Source of the DNA: Alteraurantiacibacter aestuarii
GTDB lineage: Bacteria; Pseudomonadota; Alphaproteobacteria; Sphingomonadales; Sphingomonadaceae
NCBI RefSeq assembly: GCF_009827405.1
Contig: NZ_WTYY01000002.1
Location: forward strand, 434,001 to 498,000
Reading direction: 5' to 3'
DNA length: 64,000 nucleotides
The notes under the pieces were generated by a model that saw nothing but the letters and a program-made list of their open reading frames with translations, was not told the origin of the DNA and searched no databases. The number at the start of each line of letters is the position of its first letter. Positions within the stretch are counted from its first letter, which is position 1. Positions 26,239-35,969 of the stretch are shown piece by piece. The position numbers and the translations under genes were made by a program.

Positions 26239-29200
26239 TCACCAGCGCTTGCGGATTTCGAAGGTGTACTGGCGGCCGCGTCCATCGTGCAGATCGCTGA
26301 AATAGCCATAGGATTCGTCGGCCAGCGGCGGCGCCTTGTTGGTCAGGTTGTTGATGCCGAAACGGAAGCGCGTGCCATCCAGCGGGCCATCATTGTCGAT
26401 CGAATAGCTGATCGACGCATTCATGACGAACCAGTCATCCACCCGGTAGAAGGAGCCGGGATCGGGATTGGGATCGCCATTGATATCGGTGGCATCCTGG
26501 GTGACGCTGTCATCAAACACACCGCCTACATAGCGCCCAAACCAGCTGATGCGGAAGGGGCCATTGTTCCAGTTGACCTGCGCGGTCCAGCGCCATTTGG
26601 GCCGGCCGTTCAGCTCACGAAGCTCGCCGATGTCGCTGATGACGATGCTGTCAGGCAATGTGCCATCGGCCACGGCATCGAGAAGTTCCTGCCCATCCGC
26701 GCCGGGCGACTGGAAGAAACTGTCGAGATAGGCGGCATTGAGCGCGACATCGAAATCGCCAAGGCCGAAATCGGGCACCGCATATTGCAGGCCGAAATCC
26801 CAGCCCTTGACCGTGCGGCTGTCAAGGTTGCGATAGGGATCGAGCACCTGCCGAACGTCACCCACGGCGTCCAGACCCGTGCCTTCGAACAGCGCAATCT
26901 GGTCTGCATCGGGATCATCGCGCAGCACGTTTTCATTGAATCCGCCGTCCAGGCGGCGCAGCAGATCGAGGGCGATGGCATTGTCATCACCGAACACGCC
27001 GACGATGCCATCCTGCTGGACACGCCAGTAATCGGCCGTGATCACCAGTCCCGGAATGAAGCCGGGTGTCAGCACCAGGCCCAGGTTGATGCTTTCGGTA
27101 TCCTCGGGCTTCAGCACATTGGTGCCGGTGCGCAGGGATACGGTGCCCTCGCCCGAACAATCATCGAATGTGTCGATATCGTCCTTCAGGATCTGCGCAT
27201 AGCACTGCACGTAATCATCGCGCGTGTTGACGCGGGTGGTGCCCACATCGTTCACCTGCACCAGGTTGGGCGCACGGAAGCCGCGTGACCATGCGCCGCG
27301 GGCCATCAGGCCATCGAACAATGTCCACGATGCAGCGATACGCGGGACCACGGTGGTTTCCTTGATATCGGTGAAATGTTCGAACCGGCCAGCCAGCTGG
27401 ACCACGAAATCCTGCACCAGCGGGATGTCCATTTCGGGCGAGACGACCGGCACGAACAGCTCGGCAAAGCCCGAATAAACTTCTCGGTTGCCGCTGGTAT
27501 CGGGTGACGGGCTGGAGCCCAGCACATCGCTGCCGAAGAAATCTCCGGTTACTGAATCGGTGAAGGTGAACGTGCCATCAAGGCGCGGATCGCGATCATC
27601 GATAAAGGTCTCGCGGCGGAATTCCACACCGGCTGCCACACCCACATCGCCGCCGGGAATGGTGAAGATATCGTCGCGCGAAACCTTGAAATCGGCCAGC
27701 GCCAGAGTGGTTTCACCCTTGCGGAACACATCGATGCGGATGGGGTCGAGCGCGGCATCGCTGTTAGGTGTGCAATCGCCATTGGCAGGCGCAATCCGGC
27801 CATCATCGTAATAGCAGCCGCCATTGAACGGATTATAGGCGCTGGGATCGCTGAGGTTGATCTGGTCCTGGAAAGCGGTGGTCGATATGCGGCCCCGCGT
27901 CAGATCGGTCTTGTTTGCCTGATGATAGACGAAGCCGGTATCGAAATCCCATTCTCCAAAATCACCGCGCAGGCCGAAGACGAGGCGGAACTCATTCTTG
28001 TCCACCGTGCCCAGACGCGGCCCGGCATCGATCACGCGGTAGCGTTCCATGATCAGGTCACGTCCGCTGCTCGATACGCCGTCAATGCCATCGGTCAGGC
28101 GGTTGGGATTGGGCGAACCATCGGGGAAGGTAACGGGGCCAAACGGGTTCCAGTACGCATTGCGGGAAATGCCGATGGGAACCGCTGTCAGATTGGCGCT
28201 TGATTCACGCAGCCGCTCGGACTTGGTGCGATAGAAGCTGCCTTCGAAATAGAACTCCAGCGCCTCTGTCAGTTCATGGTTGAACAGCACAGACGCATTA
28301 TAGCGGTCTTTGTCAGAATAGAGCGTGCGGTCGGCATCAAGGTCATAGCGCAGGTCAACGTCCACCGAAGTGCCATTGTCGGCGCAAATGCCATTGCCCA
28401 GATCGAGCAGGCAACCGGAGAAGCTGTCTGGCTGGATCTGGAAATCATCGTCGCCAATATCGGTCGCCGAACTGGCGCGCGATCCCTGAATGTCGAACTG
28501 GCCCCACGGGGTGAGCGTGGAAGTGCCGCGGAAATCGCTATCACCCTCCCACGGCGTGCCGACAAGGCGCGGGTCGTAGCGGCGATCGCTGCTTTGCGAA
28601 TAGAAGCGCTCGCTGGCGGGAATGCCGTTCTCATGGAAATAGCCGGCATAGACGGTGATATTGCTGCGGCCATCGTTGAAATCGAAACCCAGGCCGCCGC
28701 GCAGGCTGCCGTTCCACAAGTCGGTTCCGTCAGAGAAGCGGTAATTGCCCTCGATGAAACCGCCCTCGCGGTTGCTGCGCAGCACGGTGTTGACCACGCC
28801 TGCCACCGCATCGGCGCCGTAAATGGCAGAGGCGCCATCGCGCAGCACTTCCACGCGGCGCACGCTGCCCGGCATGATGGAATTGGTGTCGGGAGAGACG
28901 ACAGGCACCAGCAGTTCCGTCTGGAAACCGGGATCGAGAACCATGCGGCGGCCATTGAGCAGCAGCAGCGTATTGCCCGTGCCGAGCGAGCGCAGGTTGA
29001 TCGAGGCGATATCGCCGCGCGCGCTGTTCACACCGCCGGTGGTGTTCTGCTCGTTAAAGGCCACGGCACCGGCCTGCGGAATGGCGCGGAACAGCTCATC
29101 GCCCGAAGACGGGTTGATCGCCTCGATCGATGTCTCGTCAAGCACGGTGACCGGCAGCACATCGTCGATCTTTGCGCCCTTGATCTGCGTGCCGGTGACG

Positions 29201-29343
29201 ACGATCACGTCATTGTCACGCGTGCGCGACTGGCCCTGCTCGCTGGCCGCGGGCTGCGCGTCCTGCGCATTGGCGGAAATGGTGGTGGCGACAAGGCTGG
29301 TGCTGCACAGCAGGGCCAGCTTGCCGATGGTGGTAATGCTCAT
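26239..29343 (-). CDS. TonB-dependent outer membrane receptor
   Basis: A 1034-residue receptor with signal peptide (IGKLALLCSTSLVATTISANA), plug domain starting with the TonB-box-like DNDVIVVTG and blocks PSSGDELFRAIPQAG, GRRMVLDPGFQ, VEVLRDGASAIYGADAVAGVVN, then a long barrel ending in the aromatic residue of FEIRKRW. ATG at 29343 is chosen because AAGGGGAA precedes it; an upstream ATG at 29370 overlaps the esterase stop (ATGA) and would add nine residues before the signal peptide. Size and plug resemble oligopeptide/complex-substrate receptors of sphingomonads rather than siderophore receptors. The substrate is unknown; the operon suggests a compound whose ester or peptide parts are released and a dicarboxylate imported. 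Confidence 0.9.
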   Translation of the reverse strand: MSITTIGKLALLCSTSLVATTISANAQDAQPAASEQGQSRTRDNDVIVVTGTQIKGAKIDDVLPVTVLDETSIEAINPSSGDELFRAIPQAGAVAFNEQNTTGGVNSARGDIASINLRSLGTGNTLLLLNGRRMVLDPGFQTELLVPVVSPDTNSIMPGSVRRVEVLRDGASAIYGADAVAGVVNTVLRSNREGGFIEGNYRFSDGTDLWNGSLRGGLGFDFNDGRSNITVYAGYFHENGIPASERFYSQSSDRRYDPRLVGTPWEGDSDFRGTSTLTPWGQFDIQGSRASSATDIGDDDFQIQPDSFSGCLLDLGNGICADNGTSVDVDLRYDLDADRTLYSDKDRYNASVLFNHELTEALEFYFEGSFYRTKSERLRESSANLTAVPIGISRNAYWNPFGPVTFPDGSPNPNRLTDGIDGVSSSGRDLIMERYRVIDAGPRLGTVDKNEFRLVFGLRGDFGEWDFDTGFVYHQANKTDLTRGRISTTAFQDQINLSDPSAYNPFNGGCYYDDGRIAPANGDCTPNSDAALDPIRIDVFRKGETTLALADFKVSRDDIFTIPGGDVGVAAGVEFRRETFIDDRDPRLDGTFTFTDSVTGDFFGSDVLGSSPSPDTSGNREVYSGFAELFVPVVSPEMDIPLVQDFVVQLAGRFEHFTDIKETTVVPRIAASWTLFDGLMARGAWSRGFRAPNLVQVNDVGTTRVNTRDDYVQCYAQILKDDIDTFDDCSGEGTVSLRTGTNVLKPEDTESINLGLVLTPGFIPGLVITADYWRVQQDGIVGVFGDDNAIALDLLRRLDGGFNENVLRDDPDADQIALFEGTGLDAVGDVRQVLDPYRNLDSRTVKGWDFGLQYAVPDFGLGDFDVALNAAYLDSFFQSPGADGQELLDAVADGTLPDSIVISDIGELRELNGRPKWRWTAQVNWNNGPFRISWFGRYVGGVFDDSVTQDATDINGDPNPDPGSFYRVDDWFVMNASISYSIDNDGPLDGTRFRFGINNLTNKAPPLADESYGYFSDLHDGRGRQYTFEIRKRW

Positions 29344-29366
29344 GGCGATATTCCCCTTTATCGAAG

Positions 29367-30308
29367 TCATTCGAATGTTCTCTTGCCGATCCAGTTTTCG
29401 AAAATGTCCGGCCATTGACTCAGGATCTGGTTGTCGGTGCCAAGGCCCCAGCCGTGGCCACCGTCCTCGAAGATATGCAGTTCCGCCGGTGCGCCCCTGG
29501 CGCGCAGGGCCTGGAACAGGCTGATCCCGTGTCCCGGCGGCGTGATGGTGTCATCCGCTGCCGAAATGATCAGCGTGGGCGGCGATGATCCGCTGGCGTG
29601 CGTGTCCAGCGACCAGGCATCCTCCGCCGCGCGATTGGCATCATCGCCAATGATCTCGCGCCGCGTGCGCGTGGTATCGAATGGCGCGCGCATGGACACG
29701 ACCGGGAACAGCAGCGCCGAAAAATCGGGCCGTGCTGACTGCGCCTCATGGCTGTCACCGCCGGCATACAGCTGCTGATCGGGCAGCAGCGCGGTATATC
29801 CGGCCAGATGTCCCCCGGCGGAAAATCCCATGATGCCGATGCGGTCCGGCCTGATGCCGAAGTCTGCGGCGCGGGAGCGGATGATCTTCATCGCCCGCTG
29901 CGCATCCATGAACGGCGCGCTGGCATCCCACCCATCATTGGGCAGGCGGTAGATCAGCTCGAACACCGTGTAGCCCTTCAGCGCCAGCAGACTGGCAATG
30001 GGCGTGCTTTCCTTCCACAGCTGGATACGGAAATAGCCGCCGCCACCGCACACCAGCACGGCCTTGCCGTTGGCCACATTGGGCCGATAGACGCGCATGC
30101 GCGGGGTGGAGATATTGGACACCGCGCCATAGCCGGTGCCCGGTCCGCCAACCTCCTCCGGCCCCCGCACGCGGCCATTGCCCGGCGGATCGCCCGGCCA
30201 CAGCATGATCTCTTCCAGATCGTGCGCGAGAGCAGGCTGGACCCGCGCCACGGCCGCAGCGCCCGCCAGACCGGCAGTGCTGCGCAGAATGTTGCGCCGG
30301 GAAATCAT
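29367..30308 (-). CDS. Exported alpha/beta hydrolase, acetyl-esterase-like
   Basis: A 313-residue enzyme with a twin-arginine-type signal ([20 protein letters not shown]). It has CGGGGYF (oxyanion region near residue 90), [20 protein letters not shown] (Ser nucleophile near 165), an Asp in [11 protein letters not shown] near 250 and a His in EDGGHGWG near 285, the pattern of BD-FAE/acetylxylan esterase-like hydrolases. It overlaps dctA (ATGA) and the receptor's upstream ATG, so it is part of the same operon. Likely de-esterifies the imported or captured substrate in the periplasm. Confidence 0.8.
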   Translation of the reverse strand: MISRRNILRSTAGLAGAAAVARVQPALAHDLEEIMLWPGDPPGNGRVRGPEEVGGPGTGYGAVSNISTPRMRVYRPNVANGKAVLVCGGGGYFRIQLWKESTPIASLLALKGYTVFELIYRLPNDGWDASAPFMDAQRAMKIIRSRAADFGIRPDRIGIMGFSAGGHLAGYTALLPDQQLYAGGDSHEAQSARPDFSALLFPVVSMRAPFDTTRTRREIIGDDANRAAEDAWSLDTHASGSSPPTLIISAADDTITPPGHGISLFQALRARGAPAELHIFEDGGHGWGLGTDNQILSQWPDIFENWIGKRTFE

Positions 30309-31702
30309 CGCGGACCCTCCAATGCTTCGGCCATCTGTTCGGCCAGCGCCTCGCTATGCGGGCCGCTGCGTTCGTGGCGTTCGATATCTTCCTCGGGCAG
30401 CAGCATGGGAGTGCCCGCCATCGCGGCGCGCAGTCTGTCTGTGTCGAGCGCATTTTCCCACTTGGCCACAACCACGGTGGCCACGGCATTGCCGATGAAA
30501 TTGGTCAGCGCGCGGCACTCGCTCATGAAGCGGTCGATGCCCAGGATCAGCGCCATGCCGGCAACAGGCACGGTGGGGACGACGGAAAGCGTGGCCGCCA
30601 GGATCACGAAGCCTGCGCCGGTTACGCCTGCGGCGCCCTTGGAACTGATCATCGCCACCAGCACCAGCGCCAGCTGTTCACCCAGCGACAGATCGATGCC
30701 CACCGCCTGCGCAATGAACAGCGCGGCCAGCGTCATATAGATATTGGTGCCGTCCAGATTGAAGGAATAGCCGGTGGGCACCACCAGCCCGACCACGGTC
30801 TTGCGGCAACCGGCGATCTCCATCTTTTCCATCAGGCTGGGCAGCGCCGCTTCGGACGAGGATGTGCCCAGCACCAGCAGCAATTCCTCACGCAGATACT
30901 TGATCAGCTTGAAGATGGAGAAGCCCGCCAAACGCGCGGTGATGCCCAGCACCACGATCACGAACAGCAGGGATGTGAGGTAGAACGTGCCGACCAGCGC
31001 CGCCAGGCTGGCAAGCGAGCCAATGCCGAATTCGCCAATGGTGAAGGCAATCGCGCCGAAGGCTCCGATCGGGGCGAACTTCATCAGCATGTGCACCAGC
31101 TTGAAGATCGCCTCACCCAGCGAAGTCAGCACGTCGAGTACCAGGTCGGAATGCGGGCGGGTGGCGGACAGCGCGATGCCGGACAGGATCGATACCAGCA
31201 GCACCTGCAGGATCTTGCCGTCGGTCATGGCGCTGAACAATGTGGTGGGGATGATGTCGAGCACAAAGCCCGACAGCGTCTGCTCCTCCGCCGTCTGCGC
31301 GTAATTGGCCACCGCGCCCACATCAAGCGAGGCGGGATCGATATTGAGGCCGGACCCCGGCTGGATGATATTGCCCACCGCCAGGCCGACGATCAGCGCC
31401 AGCGTGGAAAAGAACAGGAAATAGGCGAGCGCCTTGCCCGCCACGCTGCCCACCTGGCTCATGTCCTTCATCCCGGCAATGCCGGTGGCCACGGTCAGGA
31501 AGATCACCGGCGCGATGATCATCTTCACCAGCTTGATGAAGCCATCACCCAGCGGTTTGAGCGAGGATCCCAGTTCGGGGAAGAAATGGCCCAGCACAGC
31601 GCCCGCGACAATCGCGGTCAGCACCTGGATATAGAGCATGCGGTAGAGCGGCTTGCGCGGTGCAGCTACAGTTGATCCGTCTGCGGAAATGCTCGCCGCC
31701 AT
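30305..31702 (-). CDS. dctA: C4-dicarboxylate/cation symporter DctA-like
   Basis: A 465-residue member of the dicarboxylate/amino acid:cation symporter family with about eight membrane segments and re-entrant loops. Visible are [45 protein letters not shown], the Ser-rich hairpin [38 protein letters not shown] and [22 protein letters not shown] with the C-terminal [17 protein letters not shown] block. These are the DctA signatures. It is the first gene of the operon, driven from the 200-bp region shared with divergent dctB; a GGGAGA site precedes ATG. It imports succinate, fumarate, malate or aspartate-like compounds. Confidence 0.88.
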   Translation of the reverse strand: MAASISADGSTVAAPRKPLYRMLYIQVLTAIVAGAVLGHFFPELGSSLKPLGDGFIKLVKMIIAPVIFLTVATGIAGMKDMSQVGSVAGKALAYFLFFSTLALIVGLAVGNIIQPGSGLNIDPASLDVGAVANYAQTAEEQTLSGFVLDIIPTTLFSAMTDGKILQVLLVSILSGIALSATRPHSDLVLDVLTSLGEAIFKLVHMLMKFAPIGAFGAIAFTIGEFGIGSLASLAALVGTFYLTSLLFVIVVLGITARLAGFSIFKLIKYLREELLLVLGTSSSEAALPSLMEKMEIAGCRKTVVGLVVPTGYSFNLDGTNIYMTLAALFIAQAVGIDLSLGEQLALVLVAMISSKGAAGVTGAGFVILAATLSVVPTVPVAGMALILGIDRFMSECRALTNFIGNAVATVVVAKWENALDTDRLRAAMAGTPMLLPEEDIERHERSGPHSEALAEQMAEALEGPR

Positions 31703-31842
31703 TGTGTCTCCCGATCCTCTATTGCCCTTTGCGGGCGTTTGTTGGCGCAGTGTAGCCAGAGGTGTGGCGGCTCAACAAGTGTTGGCCGGAGAACCATACA
31801 AACGCCGTATTACAATATGTTAGAGAAACTTCGCGGATAAAT

Positions 31843-31893
31843 TGTGCGGAAAAATATACAGATATTTTGACACCTGTGCGATTTTCCGCACAG
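31843..31893. promoter_or_regulatory. Palindromic operator between dctA and dctB
   Basis: Positions 31874-31893 read CTGTGCG-6 bases-CGCACAG, a perfect 7-bp-arm palindrome eleven bases before the dctB ATG. A second half-site TGTGCGGAAAA at 31843-31853 mirrors TTTTCCGCACA at 31882-31892 over an 11-bp inverted repeat. This is the kind of dyad bound by a DctD-type response regulator. Location in the only intergenic region of the divergon suggests control of dctA and autoregulation of dctBD. Confidence 0.6.
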
Positions 31894-31903
31894 TGTTCCT
31901 GTC

Positions 31904-33586
31904 ATGAGCGCTATCTCGCTATCCTCCTCCCGCATCCGATCGGGCCTCGCCACGCTGGCGCTGGCGGTGCTGGCGGGCCTGCTATTGTGGGGCATTGACC
32001 GGTTGATGCGCACGCAGGCGATTGCCGAAGCGGGATCGCTGGCGCGCAATGATGCCGCGATCCTTTCCTCCGGCCTGCAAAGCGAACTGGACAAGTTCAT
32101 CCTGGTGCCGCTGGTGCTGGCGCAGGACCCCCAGGTGCAATCCTTCCTGTCCGGTGAGATCGGCCAGCGCGCGATGATGAACGAGCGGCTGGAAGCGCTG
32201 GCCATGCAGACCAGTGCCGCAGCAATCTATCTGATGACCGATGAGGGCGAGACGCTGGCGGCCAGCAACTGGCGCCTGCCGACCAGCTTCGTGGGATCGA
32301 ACTACCGCTTCCGCCGCTATTTCCGCACCGCGATGGAGCAAGGCTCCGCCACGCAGTTCGCGCTTGGCACGGTCAGCCGCCGCCCCGGCCTCTATGTCGC
32401 CCAGCGCATCGGGCCGGCATCGGACCCCATCGGCATTGTCGCGGTGAAAGTGGAGTTCGATACGCTGGAGGCCAGCTGGCGCGCGGCGACGGAGGGCGTC
32501 TATGTCACGGACAGGGACGGCGTGGTGCTGCTCGCCAGCAATCCGGACTGGCGCTTCCGGGCCGCCACACCCGCTGCGCTGGAAGGCCGGGATGTGGAAG
32601 CCGACCGCCAGCAGTTCGGCATTGAAGCGCTTCAGCCGCTCGAAATTCGCCGGGCGGATACGCTGGACCGGGTGCTGACCGCTCCGCTGCTCGACGCGCA
32701 GCAGCCAATCGCGCTTGACGGGTGGGAACTGCACCTGCTTGTCGACCCCTCACCGCAGGTGGAGGCCGCGATTGCCAATGGCAGGCTGCTGCTGCTGTTC
32801 GCGCTGGCCATTCTCGGGCTGGCGGTGTGGGGCTGGCTGTATCTGCGCCGCCAGCGCCTTGTCACCGTGGAAGCCGCGGCGGCAGAACGCACCCGCACCT
32901 TGCGAGAGCAGCTGACCCAGGCAAACCGGCTGGCCACGCTGGGCCAGATTTCCGCCGGTGTGGGCCATGAAATCGCCCAGCCCACCGCCGCCGCGCGTGT
33001 CTTTGCCGAAAACGGCACGCGCATGCTCGCGGCGGGCAACAGTCAGGGCGCGGCCCAGAATTTCACCCGCATCGTTGAATTGACCGAGAGGATCGGCCGC
33101 ATCACCGGGGAATTGCGCCGCTTCAGCCGCCGCCAGCCATCTGATCCCCGGGCAATGGAGATCGGCCAGGCCATCCGCGGCGCTCTGCTGCTGCTGCATG
33201 AACGGGTGGAGAGCCTTGGGGTGCAGCTTGTCCTGCCTGCCGAGGACACGATGGCCATCATCGTCCAGGCGGAACATGTGCGGCTGGAACAAGTGCTGGT
33301 GAACCTGCTGCAAAATGCCATCGATGCTGCCGGACCGGAAGGCGAGATTGCCATCACCATTGTCGCTGACGAAAAGGACTGCCTGCTCACCGTCAGCGAC
33401 AACGGACCGGGGATAGACGAGGCACTGATGGACCAGCTGTTCCAGCCGTTTGCCACCACCAAGGCCGACGGGCTGGGACTGGGCCTGGTGATATCGCGCG
33501 ACATCATGCGTGAGCTGGGCGGCGATCTGACCGCCAGCAGCAGCGCAAGCGGCGCCCACTTCACCATGCGGATTCCCCGCGCATGA
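31904..33586 (+). CDS. dctB: Sensor histidine kinase, DctB-like
   Basis: A 560-residue membrane kinase: TM near residues 12-30, a periplasmic double-PAS-type sensor region (about 35-285, with ATQFALGTVSRRPGLYVAQRI and EGVYVTDRDGVVLLASNPDW), a second TM near 290-310 (LLLLFALAILGLAVWGWLYL), a coiled-coil stretch, the H-box GQISAGVGHEIAQPTAAA (His near 357), N-box VNLLQNAIDAAG, and G-boxes VSDNGPGIDE and GLGLGLVISRDI. The layout is that of DctB, which senses C4-dicarboxylates. ATGA overlap with the response regulator, divergent from the dctA operon. Confidence 0.88.
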   Translation: MSAISLSSSRIRSGLATLALAVLAGLLLWGIDRLMRTQAIAEAGSLARNDAAILSSGLQSELDKFILVPLVLAQDPQVQSFLSGEIGQRAMMNERLEALAMQTSAAAIYLMTDEGETLAASNWRLPTSFVGSNYRFRRYFRTAMEQGSATQFALGTVSRRPGLYVAQRIGPASDPIGIVAVKVEFDTLEASWRAATEGVYVTDRDGVVLLASNPDWRFRAATPAALEGRDVEADRQQFGIEALQPLEIRRADTLDRVLTAPLLDAQQPIALDGWELHLLVDPSPQVEAAIANGRLLLLFALAILGLAVWGWLYLRRQRLVTVEAAAAERTRTLREQLTQANRLATLGQISAGVGHEIAQPTAAARVFAENGTRMLAAGNSQGAAQNFTRIVELTERIGRITGELRRFSRRQPSDPRAMEIGQAIRGALLLLHERVESLGVQLVLPAEDTMAIIVQAEHVRLEQVLVNLLQNAIDAAGPEGEIAITIVADEKDCLLTVSDNGPGIDEALMDQLFQPFATTKADGLGLGLVISRDIMRELGGDLTASSSASGAHFTMRIPRA

Positions 33587-34941
33587 TCGAGGATGCAAAC
33601 ACGCGCGTGATCTTCGTCGAGGATGACGAGACGCTGCGAGAGGCCACTGTGCAGGGCCTTGAGCTGGAGGGCTTTCAGGTCGAAGCGCACGGCAATGCCG
33701 CATCGGCGCTGCGCAGGCTGGAGGCGGATTTCCCCGGCGTCATCGTCAGCGACATCCGCTTGCCGGGCATGGACGGGCTGGAGTTCTTTGACGAGGTCCG
33801 GCGGCGCGATGCGGACCTGCCGCTGATCTTCACCACCGGGCACGGCGATGTGGCGATGGCGGTGGAGGCGATGAAGGACGGTGCCGCCGACTTCCTGACC
33901 AAGCCTTATTCCAGCGGGCAATTGTTCGATGCCATCCGCCGCGCTGCGGACAAGCGCGCGCTGGTGATCGAAAACCGCAAATTGCGTAGCGAACTGGCCG
34001 GGCGCGTACCGCCGCGCGTGCTGGGATCATCGCAACAGGCCGAAAGGCTGAGCCGCATGATCGCAGACGTTGCCGCCGCCGATATCGACCTGATGATCGC
34101 GGGCGCAAGCGGCACGGGCAAGAACTTCGTGGCGCGGCAGATTCACGATCTGGGGCCGCGCCATCGCCGCCCGTTCATCACCATCGATGCCGGGATCGTG
34201 GCGCATGAGGATGCCGAACTGCTGATCTTCGGACGCGATCCGGGCAGTGGCCAATCCTATTCCGGCCTGTCGCGCCTTGGCCTGATAGAAAAGGCCAATG
34301 GCGGCACGCTGTTCCTGGACGAGATCGCCACCATGCCCGAGGCGATACAGGCGCGGCTGCTGAGCATGGTGGAAAGCCGCACGGTCCTGCCCATCGGCGC
34401 AGACCGGCCGCGCAATGTGAATATCCGCGTAATCTCTGCCACCCGCCACGGCGAAGGCCTGCCCACCGCCTCCGCCGTGGCCACGTCGCTGTTTCACCGC
34501 CTGTCCGGAATCAGGATCACCCTGCCCACGCTGGCAGAGCGGCGCGACGACATACCGGAGATATTCCGCCATTTCGTGGCCGAATATGAGCGTGATCTGG
34601 AACTGGTTGCCCAGCCCATCAGCGAGCTGGAATGGCACCATCTGGCCAGCCATGACTGGACCGGCAACCTGCGCGAACTGCGCGCCTTTGCCCGCAATTT
34701 CGTGCTCGGCCTGTCACAGTTCGCCCGTATCGCTCCCGGCAGCGAAAACGCCGGGCAGGATGAACAATCGCTGCGCGGCATGGTCGAGCGGTTTGAACGC
34801 GCGGTGCTGGAAGATGCGCTGCGCCGCAATGGCGGGCGCGCGGTGGCGGTGGCGGCCAGCCTGAAAATCCAGCGCAAGACGCTGTATGACAAGCTGGCCC
34901 GATACGGCCTGAGACCCGCAGATTTCCGTTCCGAAAGCTAG
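33583..34941 (+). CDS. dctD: NtrC-family response regulator, DctD-like but without GAFTGA
   Basis: A 452-residue regulator: receiver domain residues 7-120 (phospho-acceptor Asp57 in VSDIRLPGMDG, Lys in FLTKPY), AAA+ domain about 140-370 (Walker A GASGTGKNF, Walker B GGTLFLDEIATM, ERRDDIPEIF), and Fis-type HTH at the C-terminus (GRAVAVAASLKIQRKTLYDKLARYG). The expected GAFTGA sigma-54 contact loop is absent; the place reads FGRDPGSGQSYSGLSRLGL, and the usual RxDLYYRL is ATSLFHRL. It may therefore act without sigma-54. It overlaps dctB by 4 bp and ends ten bases before a convergent gene. Confidence 0.85.
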   Translation: MIEDANTRVIFVEDDETLREATVQGLELEGFQVEAHGNAASALRRLEADFPGVIVSDIRLPGMDGLEFFDEVRRRDADLPLIFTTGHGDVAMAVEAMKDGAADFLTKPYSSGQLFDAIRRAADKRALVIENRKLRSELAGRVPPRVLGSSQQAERLSRMIADVAAADIDLMIAGASGTGKNFVARQIHDLGPRHRRPFITIDAGIVAHEDAELLIFGRDPGSGQSYSGLSRLGLIEKANGGTLFLDEIATMPEAIQARLLSMVESRTVLPIGADRPRNVNIRVISATRHGEGLPTASAVATSLFHRLSGIRITLPTLAERRDDIPEIFRHFVAEYERDLELVAQPISELEWHHLASHDWTGNLRELRAFARNFVLGLSQFARIAPGSENAGQDEQSLRGMVERFERAVLEDALRRNGGRAVAVAASLKIQRKTLYDKLARYGLRPADFRSES

Positions 34942-34950
34942 GCCGCCAAC

Positions 34951-35952
34951 TTACCCGAAATCGACCGGATAGGGTTTCAGCTCGCCGGATTCGTAGCGCT
35001 TTTCCAGACCGGGCGTGCCGTTTTCCATCACCATCAGCATCGATCGCTTGGGCGAGAAGCCCTGATGGCGAATGTCTGCCGGCATGGCGCACACATCGCC
35101 CGCCTTCATCACGATCCGGCCACGCGGCGCGCCGGTGGCCTTGTCCGCAATGTTCCAGTGAATTTCGTCGGTCAGCTGGATGAACCATTCGTTCCGGTCA
35201 TTGCCGTGGATCACCGGCAGCATGTGCTCTTCCGATGTCACGCAGCAGATGCTGGCCCCGGTAATGGCGGTGAAGGACGGGTTCCACGTCACATCTGCGC
35301 GGGCGATATGGTCGAACAGGTTGATTGCATGCAGCTGGCCCTCAAAGCCCGGCTCGCATTCGATATCGGGCGTGTCGAATTCCATATCGGCAAAGGCGCG
35401 GTTGATCGGATGGCCGGTTGCGTCGGAGCGAACGGGTGCATCGCCTTCAAGGCCCAGCATGCGTTCCGCCGGACGGAAGCCGCGCACCAGCTCGTCCGTG
35501 CGCTCAACCGTCTTGGGGCCGATCGGCGTGCCGGTTTCCAGCGGCGCGCTCAGCGGATCATAGCCTTCGTTGATCCAGTTGCGCGAGATCGTCTCAAACG
35601 CCTCGCTGATCACCTGCGCATCGAAGGTTTCCAGATAATCCAGCCCCTGGTCCTTGTACCCGCGGTCATAGGAGCCGGCGAACATGTCCACCGTGCCGTA
35701 GTGATTGGTGGTGCCGAAAATATCGTCGAAGAAGATCCAGCCGTAGAAGAAGCCCCAGCCGATATCGCGCACCATCGCCCGCAGGAAGCGGTCGACCTCG
35801 ATGATATGGCTGCCCTTGGGCCATTTGATGTGGGCGAAATATTCATCGCGGGTGAATTCAAAATTGCCGAGTCGGAAGCTGTCATAGCCGGTATCGGGAT
35901 CGGTGCCGGTCGAGATGACCTTGGTGCTATCGGGGGTGGTAATTGCGTCCAT
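34951..35952 (-). CDS. hqdB: Cupin-type dioxygenase large subunit, hydroquinone 1,2-dioxygenase-like
   Basis: A 333-residue protein; ATG at 35952 is preferred (AAAGGA seven bases upstream), with ATG 35973 overlapping the small-subunit stop as alternative. The size (about 38 kDa) and pairing with an 18 kDa partner match the two-subunit hydroquinone 1,2-dioxygenases (HapC/HapD, PnpC/PnpD, HqdA/HqdB), Fe(II) ring-cleavage enzymes giving 4-hydroxymuconic semialdehyde. Visible are a His-rich cupin-like stretch (SEEHMLPVIHGNDRNEWFIQLTDEIHWNI near residue 245) and GDVCAMPADIRHQG near 290. The assignment rests on subunit sizes, gene order and cupin pattern, not on a search. Other cupin dioxygenases are possible. 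Confidence 0.6.
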   Translation of the reverse strand: MDAITTPDSTKVISTGTDPDTGYDSFRLGNFEFTRDEYFAHIKWPKGSHIIEVDRFLRAMVRDIGWGFFYGWIFFDDIFGTTNHYGTVDMFAGSYDRGYKDQGLDYLETFDAQVISEAFETISRNWINEGYDPLSAPLETGTPIGPKTVERTDELVRGFRPAERMLGLEGDAPVRSDATGHPINRAFADMEFDTPDIECEPGFEGQLHAINLFDHIARADVTWNPSFTAITGASICCVTSEEHMLPVIHGNDRNEWFIQLTDEIHWNIADKATGAPRGRIVMKAGDVCAMPADIRHQGFSPKRSMLMVMENGTPGLEKRYESGELKPYPVDFG

Positions 35953-35969
35953 TGCCTTGTCCTTTCCCG

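Noticed and set aside
28276..29418. Long plus-strand frame opposite the TonB receptor
   Set aside because: It is the antisense shadow of a well-supported receptor gene in GC-rich DNA. The same holds for frames at 9636-10973, 30356-31675, 49970-51154, 51518-52648 and 54857-56200.
31703..31903. Sigma-54 (-24/-12) promoter for dctA
   Set aside because: No TGGCAC-N5-TTGCA element with correct GG-10-GC spacing was found on either strand.
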